A DNA stretch of 64,000 bases from Spartinivicinus marinus (GCF_026309355.1 NZ_JAPJZK010000001.1:6379411-6443410), one strand, 5' to 3'; shown: positions 46,438-55,957, counted from the first letter of the stretch. Notes: generated from the letters alone by a model not told the origin. Numbers and translations are program-made.

Positions 46438-47106
46438 AGCAGAACCCCAAAACTCTGTGTAGCAAATGCTACTGAGTGTAATACTGAATGACTAACTTTT
46501 AAAATAATGGATAGTTACAAGCAGTGATTACGACAAAACAGCACGTTATCAAAAAAGTAAGTACTTATATCTCGCTATAAGTTTCTTAAATATATACCCA
46601 ATGGAGAAGCTTTTATAGGTGCCCCCCCCAAATGATCAGTGCTTGTGTGTAGCATATTTTTAGCAATTTAAGTAGCTATCCATAGCTCTTTCGGTACCCA
46701 TAACCCTGTAAATAATAGTGGACGGGGTGACAATCATAAAACCAATTTGCGTGGATCAAACTGGAGCAGTGTTAGTTGGCCAAAGATAAATTTCAGAAAG
46801 CTAATTATATAAATAGCTCGCAAAGAATATAACGCCATCGATCATTAGCAACAGCTTAAAACATACTTAAGTTATCACTTACTTTATTTTAAAAATTCAT
46901 GTTCATCTTTTATATTTATTGCTTTATGTCAACCATACGACATTTGCTTCTAAAAACACGAACAATAGAAAATTTAATATTGTAAATTTTGTCAAGATAC
47001 TTTATAAAGTGCCGCGATGAATATCAAATAGCTATACAAATGTATTGACTATTATTATAACAACTTCGTGCAACTCAATCAGGAGTTGAACATAGGAGGT
47101 TCAATT
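46438..47106. other. Long intergenic region with a degraded TATACCC repeat
   Basis: The 669-bp gap has no gene that I can support. From 46597 it begins TATACCCAATGG, and around 46705-46760 it resembles the middle of the 127-bp repeat (CTGTAAATAATAG, GGGGTGA, ATAAAACC). It also has a run of eight C residues at 46622. The last 200 bp are AT-rich and probably hold the promoter of the next gene. Confidence 0.45.
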
Positions 47107-47586
47107 ATGGCACTAAAAAAAATGTTGGCACTTGCACTAACAACGGCGTTATCTGCTTCCGTTTCAGCTAATTCCATTGATCCCTGGAGTGAAGACTTCA
47201 CTAAAGACTTTAAGCCAGAAGTCGCTACTTACTTAGCTAAATGGTATAAGAACAATTACAACGATTATACTTATATTTACCGCTATTTTTGCTTCTGTGC
47301 AGAAGCAGGTAAGTCATTTACGGTTGATGTAAGAGATAATAAAGTTAAAAAAGTCACCTATACAGATACTAACCAAGAAGTGCCTGAATCCTTTATGAGT
47401 ATGTTTAGTACCATTGATGGACTTTTTGTTGACCTAGTAAAAGCCAATAAAAATGCTCATAAGATTAATGTTGAATTTAATTCACGTCACGGCAACCCAA
47501 CAAGTGTTTATATTGATGATGATCCTCGCATTGCAGATGAAGAAACAAGCTATGTGATAGATCAAATATTTCCAATACTACCATAA
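47107..47586 (+). CDS. Exported DUF6174-like protein
   Basis: I start at ATG 47107 because AGGAGG lies 8 nt upstream; the open frame extends further but without support. The 159-residue product has a signal peptide (residues 1-21, ending VSAN) and a DUF6174 pattern: KNNYNDYTYIYRYFCFCAE, DNKVKKVTY, TIDGLFVDLVKA and HGNPTSVYIDDDPRIADEE. Function of the family is unknown. Two Cys in FCFC could form a disulphide or bind metal. Confidence 0.75.
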   Translation: MALKKMLALALTTALSASVSANSIDPWSEDFTKDFKPEVATYLAKWYKNNYNDYTYIYRYFCFCAEAGKSFTVDVRDNKVKKVTYTDTNQEVPESFMSMFSTIDGLFVDLVKANKNAHKINVEFNSRHGNPTSVYIDDDPRIADEETSYVIDQIFPILP

Positions 47587-47682
47587 ACAACTCATTTATA
47601 TATCTATTATGAATCATTTATAGGTATATAAATTAAGCGGTATAAACTCACAATAAAGGGTTAACTCCCAAATAAATATAGT

Positions 47683-47725
47683 TTTTTCACTAAAGATAAT
47701 ATTGTCGTTTATCTTTAGTGAAAAA
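47683..47725. repeat. Perfect 17-bp inverted repeat
   Basis: TTTTTCACTAAAGATAA and its exact complement are separated by 9 bases. Because the T-run is on the outer left and the A-run on the outer right, this is not an ordinary intrinsic terminator in either direction. It lies 97 bp after the DUF6174 gene and 87 bp before the next gene. Confidence 0.7.
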
Positions 47726-47811
47726 TGTAACCATGCCAGCCAAGTATTAGGCATTTTCTTCTCAAGAAAATCAGTGCGTTCCTAAGCCAACATTCACTCA
47801 AGGAGAAAAGT

Positions 47812-48222
47812 ATGGCTAAAATATCAACTATTGTTAAAGCTATTGGCACTTGCTTTATTGCATTACAACTATTGTTACAGATGACGCCAGCTACTGCACA
47901 AGAAAATGTAGCTGCTGTCGTCAAGCCAAATGGTATCTGTACAATGGATTACAACCAGTGTGGTAATTCAAGTATCTGTAGTTGCCCTGATGGGTATAAG
48001 TATGATGCAGCTGTTGGCTATTGCATCATTACAGATAAAGAAAGTGCTACTGTAGCTGGGGTAGATAAAAGAGGAATTAGAAGCGCTTGCTCAATTAAAG
48101 CATCTTCTGTTGCTGCTTGTACCCGCGACATCAATCGCTTCGGTAATCCAAGTGTCTGTAACTGTCCAGGTAGCACCGAATATAACGAAGTGCTGGGTCA
48201 TTGCGTAGATTCTGCACGTTAA
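47812..48222 (+). CDS. Exported protein with two Cys-rich repeats
   Basis: ATG 47812 has AAGGAG 7 nt upstream. The 136-residue product has a signal peptide (about residues 1-29, ending ATAQE) and two related units of about 32 residues: unit 1 is C-x-M-D-x-N-Q-C-G-N-x-S-x-C-x-C-P-x-G-x-x-Y, ending VGYC, and unit 2 is C-x-R-D-x-N-R-F-G-N-P-S-x-C-x-C-P-x-S-x-x-Y, ending LGHC. Unit 2 lacks one Cys (Phe instead). It looks like a small disulphide-stabilised secreted protein. I recognise no family. Confidence 0.65.
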   Translation: MAKISTIVKAIGTCFIALQLLLQMTPATAQENVAAVVKPNGICTMDYNQCGNSSICSCPDGYKYDAAVGYCIITDKESATVAGVDKRGIRSACSIKASSVAACTRDINRFGNPSVCNCPGSTEYNEVLGHCVDSAR

Positions 48223-48705
48223 CTTTAATCATACGCTTAGGGTTTAACCTAATATATACCCAATACGAATTGGTTTTTAGGTGCGGCCATCGAATGACGA
48301 GGCCCCATGAGTCTATAAATAATAGGTGATTGGGGCGAGGAGTTAAGATAACAAAACCTAGAAATCATTCATGAAGGGTATACCTATCATGGATCATTTT
48401 TAGGTATAAAAATCATTCGCGCAGAGTATAGATGTAAGGTGAGTGGAATAGTCCACGCACCTTGCAAATTTTTTCTGTCTCAATCAATCCTGTGACCAGC
48501 TTCGCACTGCCCCACCACTTTTAGTGATCCTAACCAATAAAATGTGAGTTCAATCAAACAAGTTATTATTTTTAGTGACTAGTAATACCGTTATGATTGT
48601 AACAAAGCCACACAGTTAAATGAGTTAATAATTACGAATTAGGATTCGTGCTACTTTGAACTATCAATAACAACACTAGCAGACCAGCAGCTAAGAGCCA
48701 AAGCA
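48223..48705. other. Intergenic region with repeat copy B
   Basis: The gap holds the second good copy of the 127-bp repeat and a shorter AAAAATCATTCGC-containing tail to 48430. The remainder is AT-rich without a supported gene. Confidence 0.45.
48255..48382. repeat. TATACCC repeat, copy B (128 bp)
   Basis: Ends TATACCCAATACGAATTGG and CATTCATGAAGGGTATA match copy A at 29836, as do the inner segments CCCATGAG, CTATAAATAATAG, TGATTGGGG and AACAAAACCTAGAAATC. Most differences are single-base changes. A truncated right end follows at 48383-48430. Confidence 0.75.
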
Positions 48706-48903
48706 ATGAACATACGCCCTCCCCATCCCTCTCTACATGCTGATATCATAAATAATCACTCTCCGGCTTCTAGTCAGGACTTTTCCCCTGCTAATACAAA
48801 GTCTAATGAGCTGAACAGTGCTCAACTGGCCAAACTACTATGGCTTATCGCAGGAGAGTTAGCTAAAGCACCATCAACTCGTTCAGACCAAACTGACACC
48901 TAA
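48706..48903 (+). CDS. Small hypothetical protein
   Basis: The 65-codon frame has no clear ribosome site and no recognised motif. It is Ser/Asn/Pro-rich and ends with one amphipathic helix (LAKLLWLIAGELAKA). It overlaps the end of the convergent binding-protein gene by 4 bp. It may be real or may be chance. Confidence 0.3.
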   Translation: MNIRPPHPSLHADIINNHSPASSQDFSPANTKSNELNSAQLAKLLWLIAGELAKAPSTRSDQTDT

Positions 48904-49655
48904 AATACGATGGGTGCTTTGTATTCATCAAATATTCGCTTAACTTCTCCTGACTTAATCAATAACTTTAATGCTGAATCAAATTTATCCCTATCCACAT
49001 AATGTGGAGAGCGCTTGGCAATTGCAAAATAATTTGGAATTTTGCTTTCATGTTTATAATCTAAATAACGATAAGGTAAACTTAACTCGTTTATAGGTTG
49101 TTCAATTTGATCTTTATCTTGTTCTAAAACAGCAATAATATTTACTTCCTTACTTGCTAAACCGGCTACCATCGCCGAAAAACTACGGTAGGCCGTTTTA
49201 CTGATTTCTGCTGACTGATCTAAGGCTTCAAAATAGGATGTTTCAAGTTTAACACCCAATTTAAATCGTTTTAAGGTTTCAAGCTGGCTCACCATTATTG
49301 GGCTATCTTGCAAAACGATAAAAAGTGTATCTTTTTGCCGGTATCCAAGAGGCTTTAAAAAGTGAACAATCGACTCTCTTTCTTTGGAATAAGATACCCT
49401 TGGAATAATATCAATCAGACCTCTACGGGCATCAGTCATACTTTTTTGAAAAGGGACTTTGCGCCATACTAGTCGATAATTTAGCTGCTTAGCCAGCAAC
49501 TCAAGTATATCCACCATAGGACCAGCCAATTGACTATTTTCTAAAAACATCAGTGGTGGTCGTTCACGAAAATCGGCCCGCAAAACTTTAATATTCGCAA
49601 AACTTAATGCTGGTTGAATAAACAACAGAAGCAGTACAACAAACATCTTCTTCAT
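48900..49655 (-). CDS. Lone SBP_bac_3 solute-binding protein
   Basis: The 251-residue protein has a signal peptide (about residues 1-20, ending SFAN) and a complete family 3 binding fold: LRADFRERPPLMFLEN, GPMVDILELLAKQLNY, IDIIPRVSYSKERE and a C-terminal SGEVKRIFDEYKAP. No transporter genes are close. Together with similar genes elsewhere in the window it belongs to a set of dispersed single binding proteins. Confidence 0.82.
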   Translation of the reverse strand: MKKMFVVLLLLFIQPALSFANIKVLRADFRERPPLMFLENSQLAGPMVDILELLAKQLNYRLVWRKVPFQKSMTDARRGLIDIIPRVSYSKERESIVHFLKPLGYRQKDTLFIVLQDSPIMVSQLETLKRFKLGVKLETSYFEALDQSAEISKTAYRSFSAMVAGLASKEVNIIAVLEQDKDQIEQPINELSLPYRYLDYKHESKIPNYFAIAKRSPHYVDRDKFDSALKLLIKSGEVKRIFDEYKAPIVF

Positions 49656-50044
49656 TATTAGTCTCTCGCTTTCTCAACAAGGTTACACCTTTTATTTTAG
49701 CTATACCTTTTGCATTAGGTATATAAAGTCAAAAATCTAGCTCTCTAATTCACACTCTACACCTGACGTACAAATAAAAGATTAAATTTTGCACAACAGC
49801 GTATCCTAAATCATTATACGACTCAAAGTAACATTTTAATATAAACGTTCAAATTGTTATGCATCCTCTGATAGTATCCACCCCTCTTAATTTAACGCCC
49901 TAGTCAACTAACTTGGCTTTTTATGAGCCCTATGAACTTTATGAACAAAACACTCTTTAAGCACATAACCTTTTCATTTACTCATTGGTTGGTAATGTGT
50001 CAACTGTAGTGCTGAAAAATAAATATTAAACGCAAGGAGTCACT
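49656..50044. other. Promoter region of the tct operon
   Basis: This 389-bp gap lies between divergent genes. No gene or strong repeat is seen. AAGGAG at the right end is the ribosome site of tctC. Confidence 0.4.
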
Positions 50045-51043
50045 ATGCCAATTATTTCTCAATCTTTCCGCTGTCGCTTTAACCAACTCAAAGCTTCTCT
50101 CTGTGCTGTAGCGCTGGCTTTAAGCGTTAATAGTTATGCGGAAAAAATAACCGATGTTCACTTTCTTGTTCCAGGTGGTGCTGGCGGTGGTTGGGACTCA
50201 ACAGCCCGAGCCACAGGCACAACGCTTAAAGAAGCCGGTTTAATCAATAAAGTGTCCTATCAAAACCTTTCAGGTGGAGGCGGCGGCAAAGCCATTGCTT
50301 ATCTAATAGAAACAGCCAGAAAACAGCAAAACACATTAATGGTTAATTCTACGCCTATTGTGATTCGCTCATTGGCTGGCGTATTTCCCCAAACATTTAG
50401 AGATTTAACCCCTATTGCAGCCACTATTGCCGACTATGGTGCATTTATCGTTAAAAATGATGCCCCTTACAAGGACTGGAAACACCTAATTTCAGAATAC
50501 CAAAAATCACCTGCTAAAGTGAAATTCGCTGGTGGTTCTACCCGTGGTAGCATGGACCATTTAATTGCAGCGGCGGCAGTCCAAAATGAGGGACTAAACC
50601 CACGTCAACTGCGTTATGTACCTTATGATGCTGGAGCCAAGGCCATGGCGTCATTACTCTCTGGGGAAACCCAAGTTCTTTCTACAGGTTTTGGTGAAGC
50701 ATTGGAACTAGCGAAATCAGGCCAAGTGAGAATATTAGCGATTACTGCACCAGAGCGCTTGAAAGCAGCACCCGATGTTCCCACCCTAAAAGAAATGGGC
50801 AATCCAACTGTATTTGCTAACTGGCGTGGTTTTTTCGCAGCGCCTAATATTGCCAAAAACAAAGCAGAAGCACTGGCAAAATTACTTGCAGATATGCAGC
50901 AAACCCCTGCTTGGAATAAAACCCGTGATCGCTATGGCTGGATTGATAACTATAAAGCCAATGATGACTTTATTGCATTTCTTAATGACCAAGAAAAAAC
51001 CATGCGCACCCTCATGCAAACACTTGGTTTTCTAAAAAAATAA
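50045..51043 (+). CDS. tctC: Tripartite tricarboxylate transporter, binding protein
   Basis: The 332-residue protein has a signal peptide (about residues 1-32, ending NSYAEK) and the TctC/Bug fold: VHFLVPGGAGGGWDSTARAT, NLSGGGGGKAIAYL, KFAGGSTRGSMDH and VPTLKEMGNPTVFANWRGFF. It captures a tri- or dicarboxylate in the periplasm for TctAB. AAGGAG lies just before the start. tctB follows 78 bp downstream. Confidence 0.93.
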   Translation: MPIISQSFRCRFNQLKASLCAVALALSVNSYAEKITDVHFLVPGGAGGGWDSTARATGTTLKEAGLINKVSYQNLSGGGGGKAIAYLIETARKQQNTLMVNSTPIVIRSLAGVFPQTFRDLTPIAATIADYGAFIVKNDAPYKDWKHLISEYQKSPAKVKFAGGSTRGSMDHLIAAAAVQNEGLNPRQLRYVPYDAGAKAMASLLSGETQVLSTGFGEALELAKSGQVRILAITAPERLKAAPDVPTLKEMGNPTVFANWRGFFAAPNIAKNKAEALAKLLADMQQTPAWNKTRDRYGWIDNYKANDDFIAFLNDQEKTMRTLMQTLGFLKK

Positions 51044-51121
51044 GTTAATTTTCAGAAGCTATACCACTCAATCAACCAGAGCCGTATAGCTTCTCATAAT
51101 AATAACATGTAGGAATCCCCC

Positions 51122-51586
51122 ATGCTCACCACCGATCGAATTGGCGGAATGGTATTTTTAGCATTGTCGCTGGGCTATGGTTATTGTACCACTTTGATTC
51201 CAGACTATCCTGGCTCAGAGTTTGAGCCAGTGACAGCAAAAACCTTCCCTTATATTCTTAGTGTACTAGGCTGTATTGTTGCTTTTTGCTTACTTGTTGT
51301 CCCTGCTCAAAATAACGATAAGAAACACACTCAGCCATTTAACTGGTATACGACTCTTGCTTTACTACTAGCAATGGCCGTTTATGGTCTTATAGTGGAC
51401 TGGATTGGTTTTATTTTAGCCACTATTTTATTTTTAATTACCGGCTATCGCATCCTTGGAGAAAAACGACTCAAAGTTTTATCACTTGCTTCTATACCTG
51501 TTGTTATTGCTTTTTGGCTGTTTCTCACCCAAGCACTAGATGTATACCTAGCATCTGGTCGGTTGTTTGATGGATTAGGGGGATAA
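51122..51586 (+). CDS. tctB: Tripartite tricarboxylate transporter, small membrane subunit
   Basis: The 154-residue protein has four membrane helices and an extracytoplasmic loop between helices 1 and 2 with PGSEFEPVTAKTFPYILSV, as in TctB. It is required with TctA for uptake. AGGAA precedes the start. tctA begins 4 bp after its stop. Confidence 0.9.
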   Translation: MLTTDRIGGMVFLALSLGYGYCTTLIPDYPGSEFEPVTAKTFPYILSVLGCIVAFCLLVVPAQNNDKKHTQPFNWYTTLALLLAMAVYGLIVDWIGFILATILFLITGYRILGEKRLKVLSLASIPVVIAFWLFLTQALDVYLASGRLFDGLGG

Positions 51587-51590
51587 ATCA

Positions 51591-53144
51591 ATGTGGGATG
51601 GCATTGTATTAGGGTTTAGTACCGCAACCAGTCTAACCAATATCTTGATGGTTATTGTTGGCTGCTTCGTCGGCACACTGATTGGTATGTTACCTGGCCT
51701 AGGGCCTATTTCCGCGATTGCGCTGATGATTCCAATAACCTATGGCGTAGATCCAGCAAGCGGTATCATTTTAATGGCAGGGGTTTATTACGGTGCAATT
51801 TTTGGAGGCTCTACTTCTTCAATTTTGATCAATGCTCCTGGCTGTTCAGCTACTGTTGTTACTGCTTTTGACGGTTATCCTTTAGCCCAAAAGGGCCAGG
51901 CAGGTAAAGCCTTAGCATTGGCAGCCTACTCTTCATTTATTGGTGGCACTTTAGCTGCCCTCATTTTGCTGGTAGCAGCACCCATGCTTGCTTCTGTATC
52001 TTTGAGCTTTCAATCCAGTGACTATTTCGCCTTAATGGTGGTTGGCCTGACAGCTATCGCCGCTTTTGCAGGCAAAGGACAGTTTTTAAAATCTTGTATG
52101 ATGGTGGTACTTGGATTAATGCTATCAACCATTGGTACTGATCAGTCTTCTGGTATTCAGCGCTTTACCTTTGGCCGTCTTGATTTGATTGATGGTTTAA
52201 GCTTCTTATTGTTAGCGATGGCAACTTTTGCTCTAGCAGAGGCGTTAATTGCAGCCCAGCAATACAAAAAAAATCCCCTAGCAAACCAATCTGTCTTGAC
52301 TAAAAAGCCAACTTTAAAAGATATGGCGCTGACAAAACAAGAAGTTAAGTCTGTTGCTCCCGTTGTGGGTAGATCATCTATTTTGGGGTTTTTAATTGGA
52401 GTTTTACCAGGAGCTGGCGCTACTATTGCTGCATTTATGGCTTATGGTACCGAACGTAATCTGGCTAAAAAAACAGCCAGAGAAGAATTTGGCAAAGGCA
52501 GTATTAAAGGACTGGCTGCACCTGAGGCCGCTAATAATGCAGCATCAACCGGCTCATTCGTTCCCCTTCTCACCCTGGGTATACCAGGTTCAGGAACGAC
52601 CGCTATTATGCTAGGTGCATTAATTTCCTATGGCATTCAACCAGGGCCGCGACTGTTCCTAGATAACCCAGAAGTCTTTTGGTCGGTCATTGTCTCAATG
52701 TATCTGGGTAATATCGTATTATTAATACTCAATTTACCGTTAATTCCTTATTTAGCTCGCTTATTAACAATACCACAACAGTTGTTAATTCCTTTAATTG
52801 TCTTTTTCTCTTTAGCCGGTGTTTATTTAGTGAGTTTTAATAGTGTAGATATTTTAATCATGACACTATTTGCTGCAGCAGCAATTGGCTTAAGAAGGCT
52901 TAACTTTCCAATGGCGCCTTTACTACTAGGGTTTATTCTTGGTGGTATGCTAGAAAATAATCTGCGCCGAGCATTACTGATCAGTGATGGCAGCTTAAGC
53001 TTTCTTTGGGAGCGTCCACTCACCCTGAGTTTAATGGTTGTTGCAGTATTACTGGGATTACTCCCAGTCATTCAGCACTGGTTTGGTTACCGATTTGATA
53101 AAAAGCAAGGACAACTAGCCGATTCAACGGTATCAGCTGGATAG
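51591..53144 (+). CDS. tctA: Tripartite tricarboxylate transporter, large membrane subunit
   Basis: The 517-residue protein has about eleven membrane helices and the TctA signatures GMLPGLGPISAIALMIPITYG near residue 33, YYGAIFGGSTSSILINAPG near residue 64, and LGIPGSGTTAIMLGAL near residue 330. It forms the Na+- or H+-coupled channel. Its 3' end faces the two-component genes at 53237. Confidence 0.94.
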   Translation: MWDGIVLGFSTATSLTNILMVIVGCFVGTLIGMLPGLGPISAIALMIPITYGVDPASGIILMAGVYYGAIFGGSTSSILINAPGCSATVVTAFDGYPLAQKGQAGKALALAAYSSFIGGTLAALILLVAAPMLASVSLSFQSSDYFALMVVGLTAIAAFAGKGQFLKSCMMVVLGLMLSTIGTDQSSGIQRFTFGRLDLIDGLSFLLLAMATFALAEALIAAQQYKKNPLANQSVLTKKPTLKDMALTKQEVKSVAPVVGRSSILGFLIGVLPGAGATIAAFMAYGTERNLAKKTAREEFGKGSIKGLAAPEAANNAASTGSFVPLLTLGIPGSGTTAIMLGALISYGIQPGPRLFLDNPEVFWSVIVSMYLGNIVLLILNLPLIPYLARLLTIPQQLLIPLIVFFSLAGVYLVSFNSVDILIMTLFAAAAIGLRRLNFPMAPLLLGFILGGMLENNLRRALLISDGSLSFLWERPLTLSLMVVAVLLGLLPVIQHWFGYRFDKKQGQLADSTVSAG

Positions 53145-53187
53145 TTTGGCTCATTACACCCAATGATATCATTTCCCTTTACTTTAG

Positions 53188-53232
53188 AGATTGTCGCAAA
53201 AAGCTAGCGGATATGGGGTGACAGGGTGTTCT
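53188..53232. repeat. Solo end of the 164-bp MITE-like element
   Basis: AGATTGTCGCAAAAAGCTAG then GCGGATATGGGGTGACAGGG matches the left end of the element at 12964 with only a few changes over 45 bp. No matching inverted partner is seen nearby, so it is a broken copy between two convergent genes. Confidence 0.6.
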
Positions 53233-53236
53233 GTGG

Positions 53237-53920
53237 CTAAGGCATGGAATATCTTCTTTCGGGTCTGCCTACATCCCCATATACCAACGAACACTGCAAC
53301 TGTCTACAACTCACTAAATATTCCAAATAACGCCGAGCAGTGGTCCGACTAATACCTATCCGCTCTCCCACTTGCTCTGCATTTAAAATAACATCTGGCT
53401 CTTTGAAAACATTTTGTACTTTTTCTAAGGTAGGCTTTTGCAACCCTTTTGGCAACACTCGCCGTTTAGTCTCTACTGGCATAGCTGGAGTGATCAACTG
53501 ATCAATATCTGTTTGCTGTAGTTGTTCCAGTTGATTTAACTGACACCAGTAACTTTGGTATTTTTGTAAGGCCTCAGCAAACCGCTCAAATATTACCGGT
53601 TTGATAATATAATCCACCACACCACCCCGTAATGCTGTTTGTAAGGTGGTAATATCTTTTGCTGCCGTAATTAGAATCACATCTGACTTCGCTTCTTCAG
53701 TGCGTAGTTGCTGTAAAAATGACAAGCCGCTACCATCTGGGAAGTACACATCCAATAACACCAACTGTGGCTTCAATACACTGACCAGGGATTTAGCATC
53801 TGCTAAATTATAAGCGATGCCCACTACTTCAAATCCATTGATTTTTTCAACAAACAATCGTTGAATTTCTGCAATATCAGGATCATCCTCAACAATTACA
53901 ACACTAATTAATGCAGCCAT
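53237..53920 (-). CDS. Response regulator, CitB/DcuR type
   Basis: The 227-residue protein has a receiver (1-120, Asp in LVLLDVYFPDGSG, Lys in DYIIKPV) and a C-terminal helix-turn-helix with NAEQVGERIGISRTTARRYLEYL, as in CitB and DcuR. It should bind DNA near tctC to control citrate or dicarboxylate uptake. It starts 19 bp after the kinase gene and forms an operon with it. Confidence 0.92.
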   Translation of the reverse strand: MAALISVVIVEDDPDIAEIQRLFVEKINGFEVVGIAYNLADAKSLVSVLKPQLVLLDVYFPDGSGLSFLQQLRTEEAKSDVILITAAKDITTLQTALRGGVVDYIIKPVIFERFAEALQKYQSYWCQLNQLEQLQQTDIDQLITPAMPVETKRRVLPKGLQKPTLEKVQNVFKEPDVILNAEQVGERIGISRTTARRYLEYLVSCRQLQCSLVYGDVGRPERRYSMP

Positions 53921-53939
53921 AGGCTAAATACTACTCTTT

Positions 53940-55535
53940 TTATTTAGGTATATAGACAACAAACCGAGTACCTGTTGGTGAAGCGGCTTCTATGGTAATC
54001 ATCCCCTTTAATCTTTCTACTGCCTGCTTGACTAAATACAAACCAATACCATGGCCTAACTGGCTTTTAGTTGATGTTCCTTTTTCAAAAATACTATGTG
54101 ATAAATTATCAGGGATACCTGTACCATTATCCTCTACTTCAAAAATGATTTCATTCCCACTATCAGTCACCCCCAACTTAATAACAGGATTAACCTCTGT
54201 TGTTTGAAGTGCAGCTTCAAATGCATTATTGACTAAATTACCTAAGATAGTGACTAATGCCATACGATCGAGTGTTGCCGGAAGCCCTTCTAAATAACTG
54301 TCTTCTTCTATCAACAAGGTTACCCCCAACTCTTTAGCTCGATGATAATGCCCTAACACAATCGCCGCTAATTCTGGATCTGGTATTGCGTTACGTAAAA
54401 AGCTCATGAAGGCTTGAACACCACTGGTTTCTTGCTTAATTAATGCCAAAGCTTTTCTGTGTTCTCCTAACTGAATTAAGCCTGCCAGGGTATGTAGCTT
54501 ATTTGAATATTCATGGCTTTGTACCCGTAAGGTGTCAGAATACTGCTTGACTTGACTCAGCTGCTCAGCCAACTGACTCATCTCATCCTGACATCTAAAA
54601 CTAAAGACCATTCCACCATCAGGGATAGGCTGACCATTGACAATGATAGGCTGATCATTTACCACAAGTGCTATATCTTTTACCTGTTTGCCTTGTTGCT
54701 GCATTGCTAATAAGATGTCCCCTTCTTTGCACAAGGTTTTCACTGGCTGCTTTAGCTTACTGGTTAACCATTCCTTCGGTAGCTGCAACGTATTAACAGC
54801 CGCTAAATTAAACTGAGTAATCAAGCCATTGCTATCTAAAGCCAAAATGCCTTCTGAAACAGACTGCAAAGTAGCACTTTGTTCTTGATACAAACGAGTG
54901 ATTTCTTCAGGCTCTAGCCCTAATATGGCACGTTTGATATGGGTGGCAATTAATACTGCCGTGATCATCGCTAATAAAATCACCCCTGCTAATAACCCAT
55001 ACAGTAAAAACTGATGCTGAAAAACCACACTATCAACATCTGTCTGCAAATACCCTACAGAAACCAACCCAATAATATTGCCAGAACTCGAAAAAACAGG
55101 AGTTTTACCTCGAATAGATGGTCCAAGCGTACCTACCGCCTTTGATATATAAGACTTTCCTTGCTGTAATGCAGCTTCATTATCACCACCGACCATCGTC
55201 CCCCCAATGCGTTCAATAATAGGGTGGGATAAACGCCGACCAGTAGCATCACCCACCACAATAAATTCAGCTTGGGTGATTTGCCGAATGGGCTCGACCA
55301 ATTGCTGTACACGACTGGCATCTTGTTTTAACAGAGAATCTCGTATATCAGGTAGTTGAGCCACTGCTTGTGCAATAGCTAACGCTCTACCACCGGTTAA
55401 ATTTTCAATGGTTTGAGCGTGTTGAGCTAAAAACACACCACCTACAAGGCCAATTTGCAACACACTCATCAGTGCGATCACCACCATGATGCGCCCTTGA
55501 ATGCCTAATTGATATAGCGGTATAAATAAACGCAT
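53940..55535 (-). CDS. Sensor histidine kinase, CitA/DcuS type
   Basis: The 531-residue kinase has a membrane helix (about 13-35), a periplasmic Cache-type sensor domain with TQAEFIVVGDATGRRLSHP and VFSSSGNIIGLVSVGYL, a second helix (about 170-195), a PAS domain (about 215-320), the phospho-acceptor His in QSHEYSNKLH and ATPase boxes ILGNLVNNAFEA, VEDNGTGIP and GHGIGLYLV. It should sense an outside tri- or dicarboxylate and drive tctCBA through its partner regulator. A MITE-like element lies 18 bp before the start. Confidence 0.92.
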   Translation of the reverse strand: MRLFIPLYQLGIQGRIMVVIALMSVLQIGLVGGVFLAQHAQTIENLTGGRALAIAQAVAQLPDIRDSLLKQDASRVQQLVEPIRQITQAEFIVVGDATGRRLSHPIIERIGGTMVGGDNEAALQQGKSYISKAVGTLGPSIRGKTPVFSSSGNIIGLVSVGYLQTDVDSVVFQHQFLLYGLLAGVILLAMITAVLIATHIKRAILGLEPEEITRLYQEQSATLQSVSEGILALDSNGLITQFNLAAVNTLQLPKEWLTSKLKQPVKTLCKEGDILLAMQQQGKQVKDIALVVNDQPIIVNGQPIPDGGMVFSFRCQDEMSQLAEQLSQVKQYSDTLRVQSHEYSNKLHTLAGLIQLGEHRKALALIKQETSGVQAFMSFLRNAIPDPELAAIVLGHYHRAKELGVTLLIEEDSYLEGLPATLDRMALVTILGNLVNNAFEAALQTTEVNPVIKLGVTDSGNEIIFEVEDNGTGIPDNLSHSIFEKGTSTKSQLGHGIGLYLVKQAVERLKGMITIEAASPTGTRFVVYIPK

Positions 55536-55558
55536 GATTAACTAAACAATACTTTAAT

Positions 55559-55734
55559 CAATACTGTGGACAGTTTTTGAGTTATACAACATTGCTCTAC
55601 AGGTCTTGTACCATAAGGTGGGAGGAGTTTATTGCATGTTAAGTCTCAAGCTATCTTGCAATAAAGTATATGAGAGTAAAACACTCCCCCCGTAAACACT
55701 AACTACAACACCTATAAAACTGTCCACAGTATTG
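55559..55734. mobile_element. MITE-like element, 176 bp, with 19-bp inverted ends
   Basis: The ends CAATACTGTGGACAGTTTT (55559-55577) and its exact complement (55716-55734) are perfect 19-bp inverted repeats. TTTAAT flanks both sides (55553-55558 and 55735-55740), a 6-bp target duplication. Inside is a second inverted pair, TTTATTGCA/TGCAATAAA. There is no ORF. This is the form of a non-autonomous transposon; the family of the ends is not recognised. Confidence 0.85.
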
Positions 55735-55740
55735 TTTAAT

Positions 55741-55957
55741 AACAACGTTTATAAATTAAATAGCATCTTATCCAGAAAAGCTATCTATAAGTAAAGAATC
55801 GCTGATTAATCTGAGCGAAGGATAGGTTTCATCAATCCATGAAGTAGTTTTTGCAGGTAAAAAAAGCTGCAAATTAATGCAGCTGGATAGTTAGAGAGTA
55901 CGTAGTTTTTTTTATTAAGGCAAGCTAGCTCATCCATGCAACTTAACACTTTTTAGT
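55741..55957. other. Intergenic gap after the MITE-like element
   Basis: AT-rich sequence without a supported gene; an AAAAAGCTGC-8 nt-GCAGC-type small stem-loop near 55860-55885 may end transcription of the coiled-coil gene. Confidence 0.35.

Noticed and set aside
48706..48903. Treating the 65-codon frame as a secure gene
   Set aside because: It lacks a ribosome site and homology, so it is listed only at low confidence.
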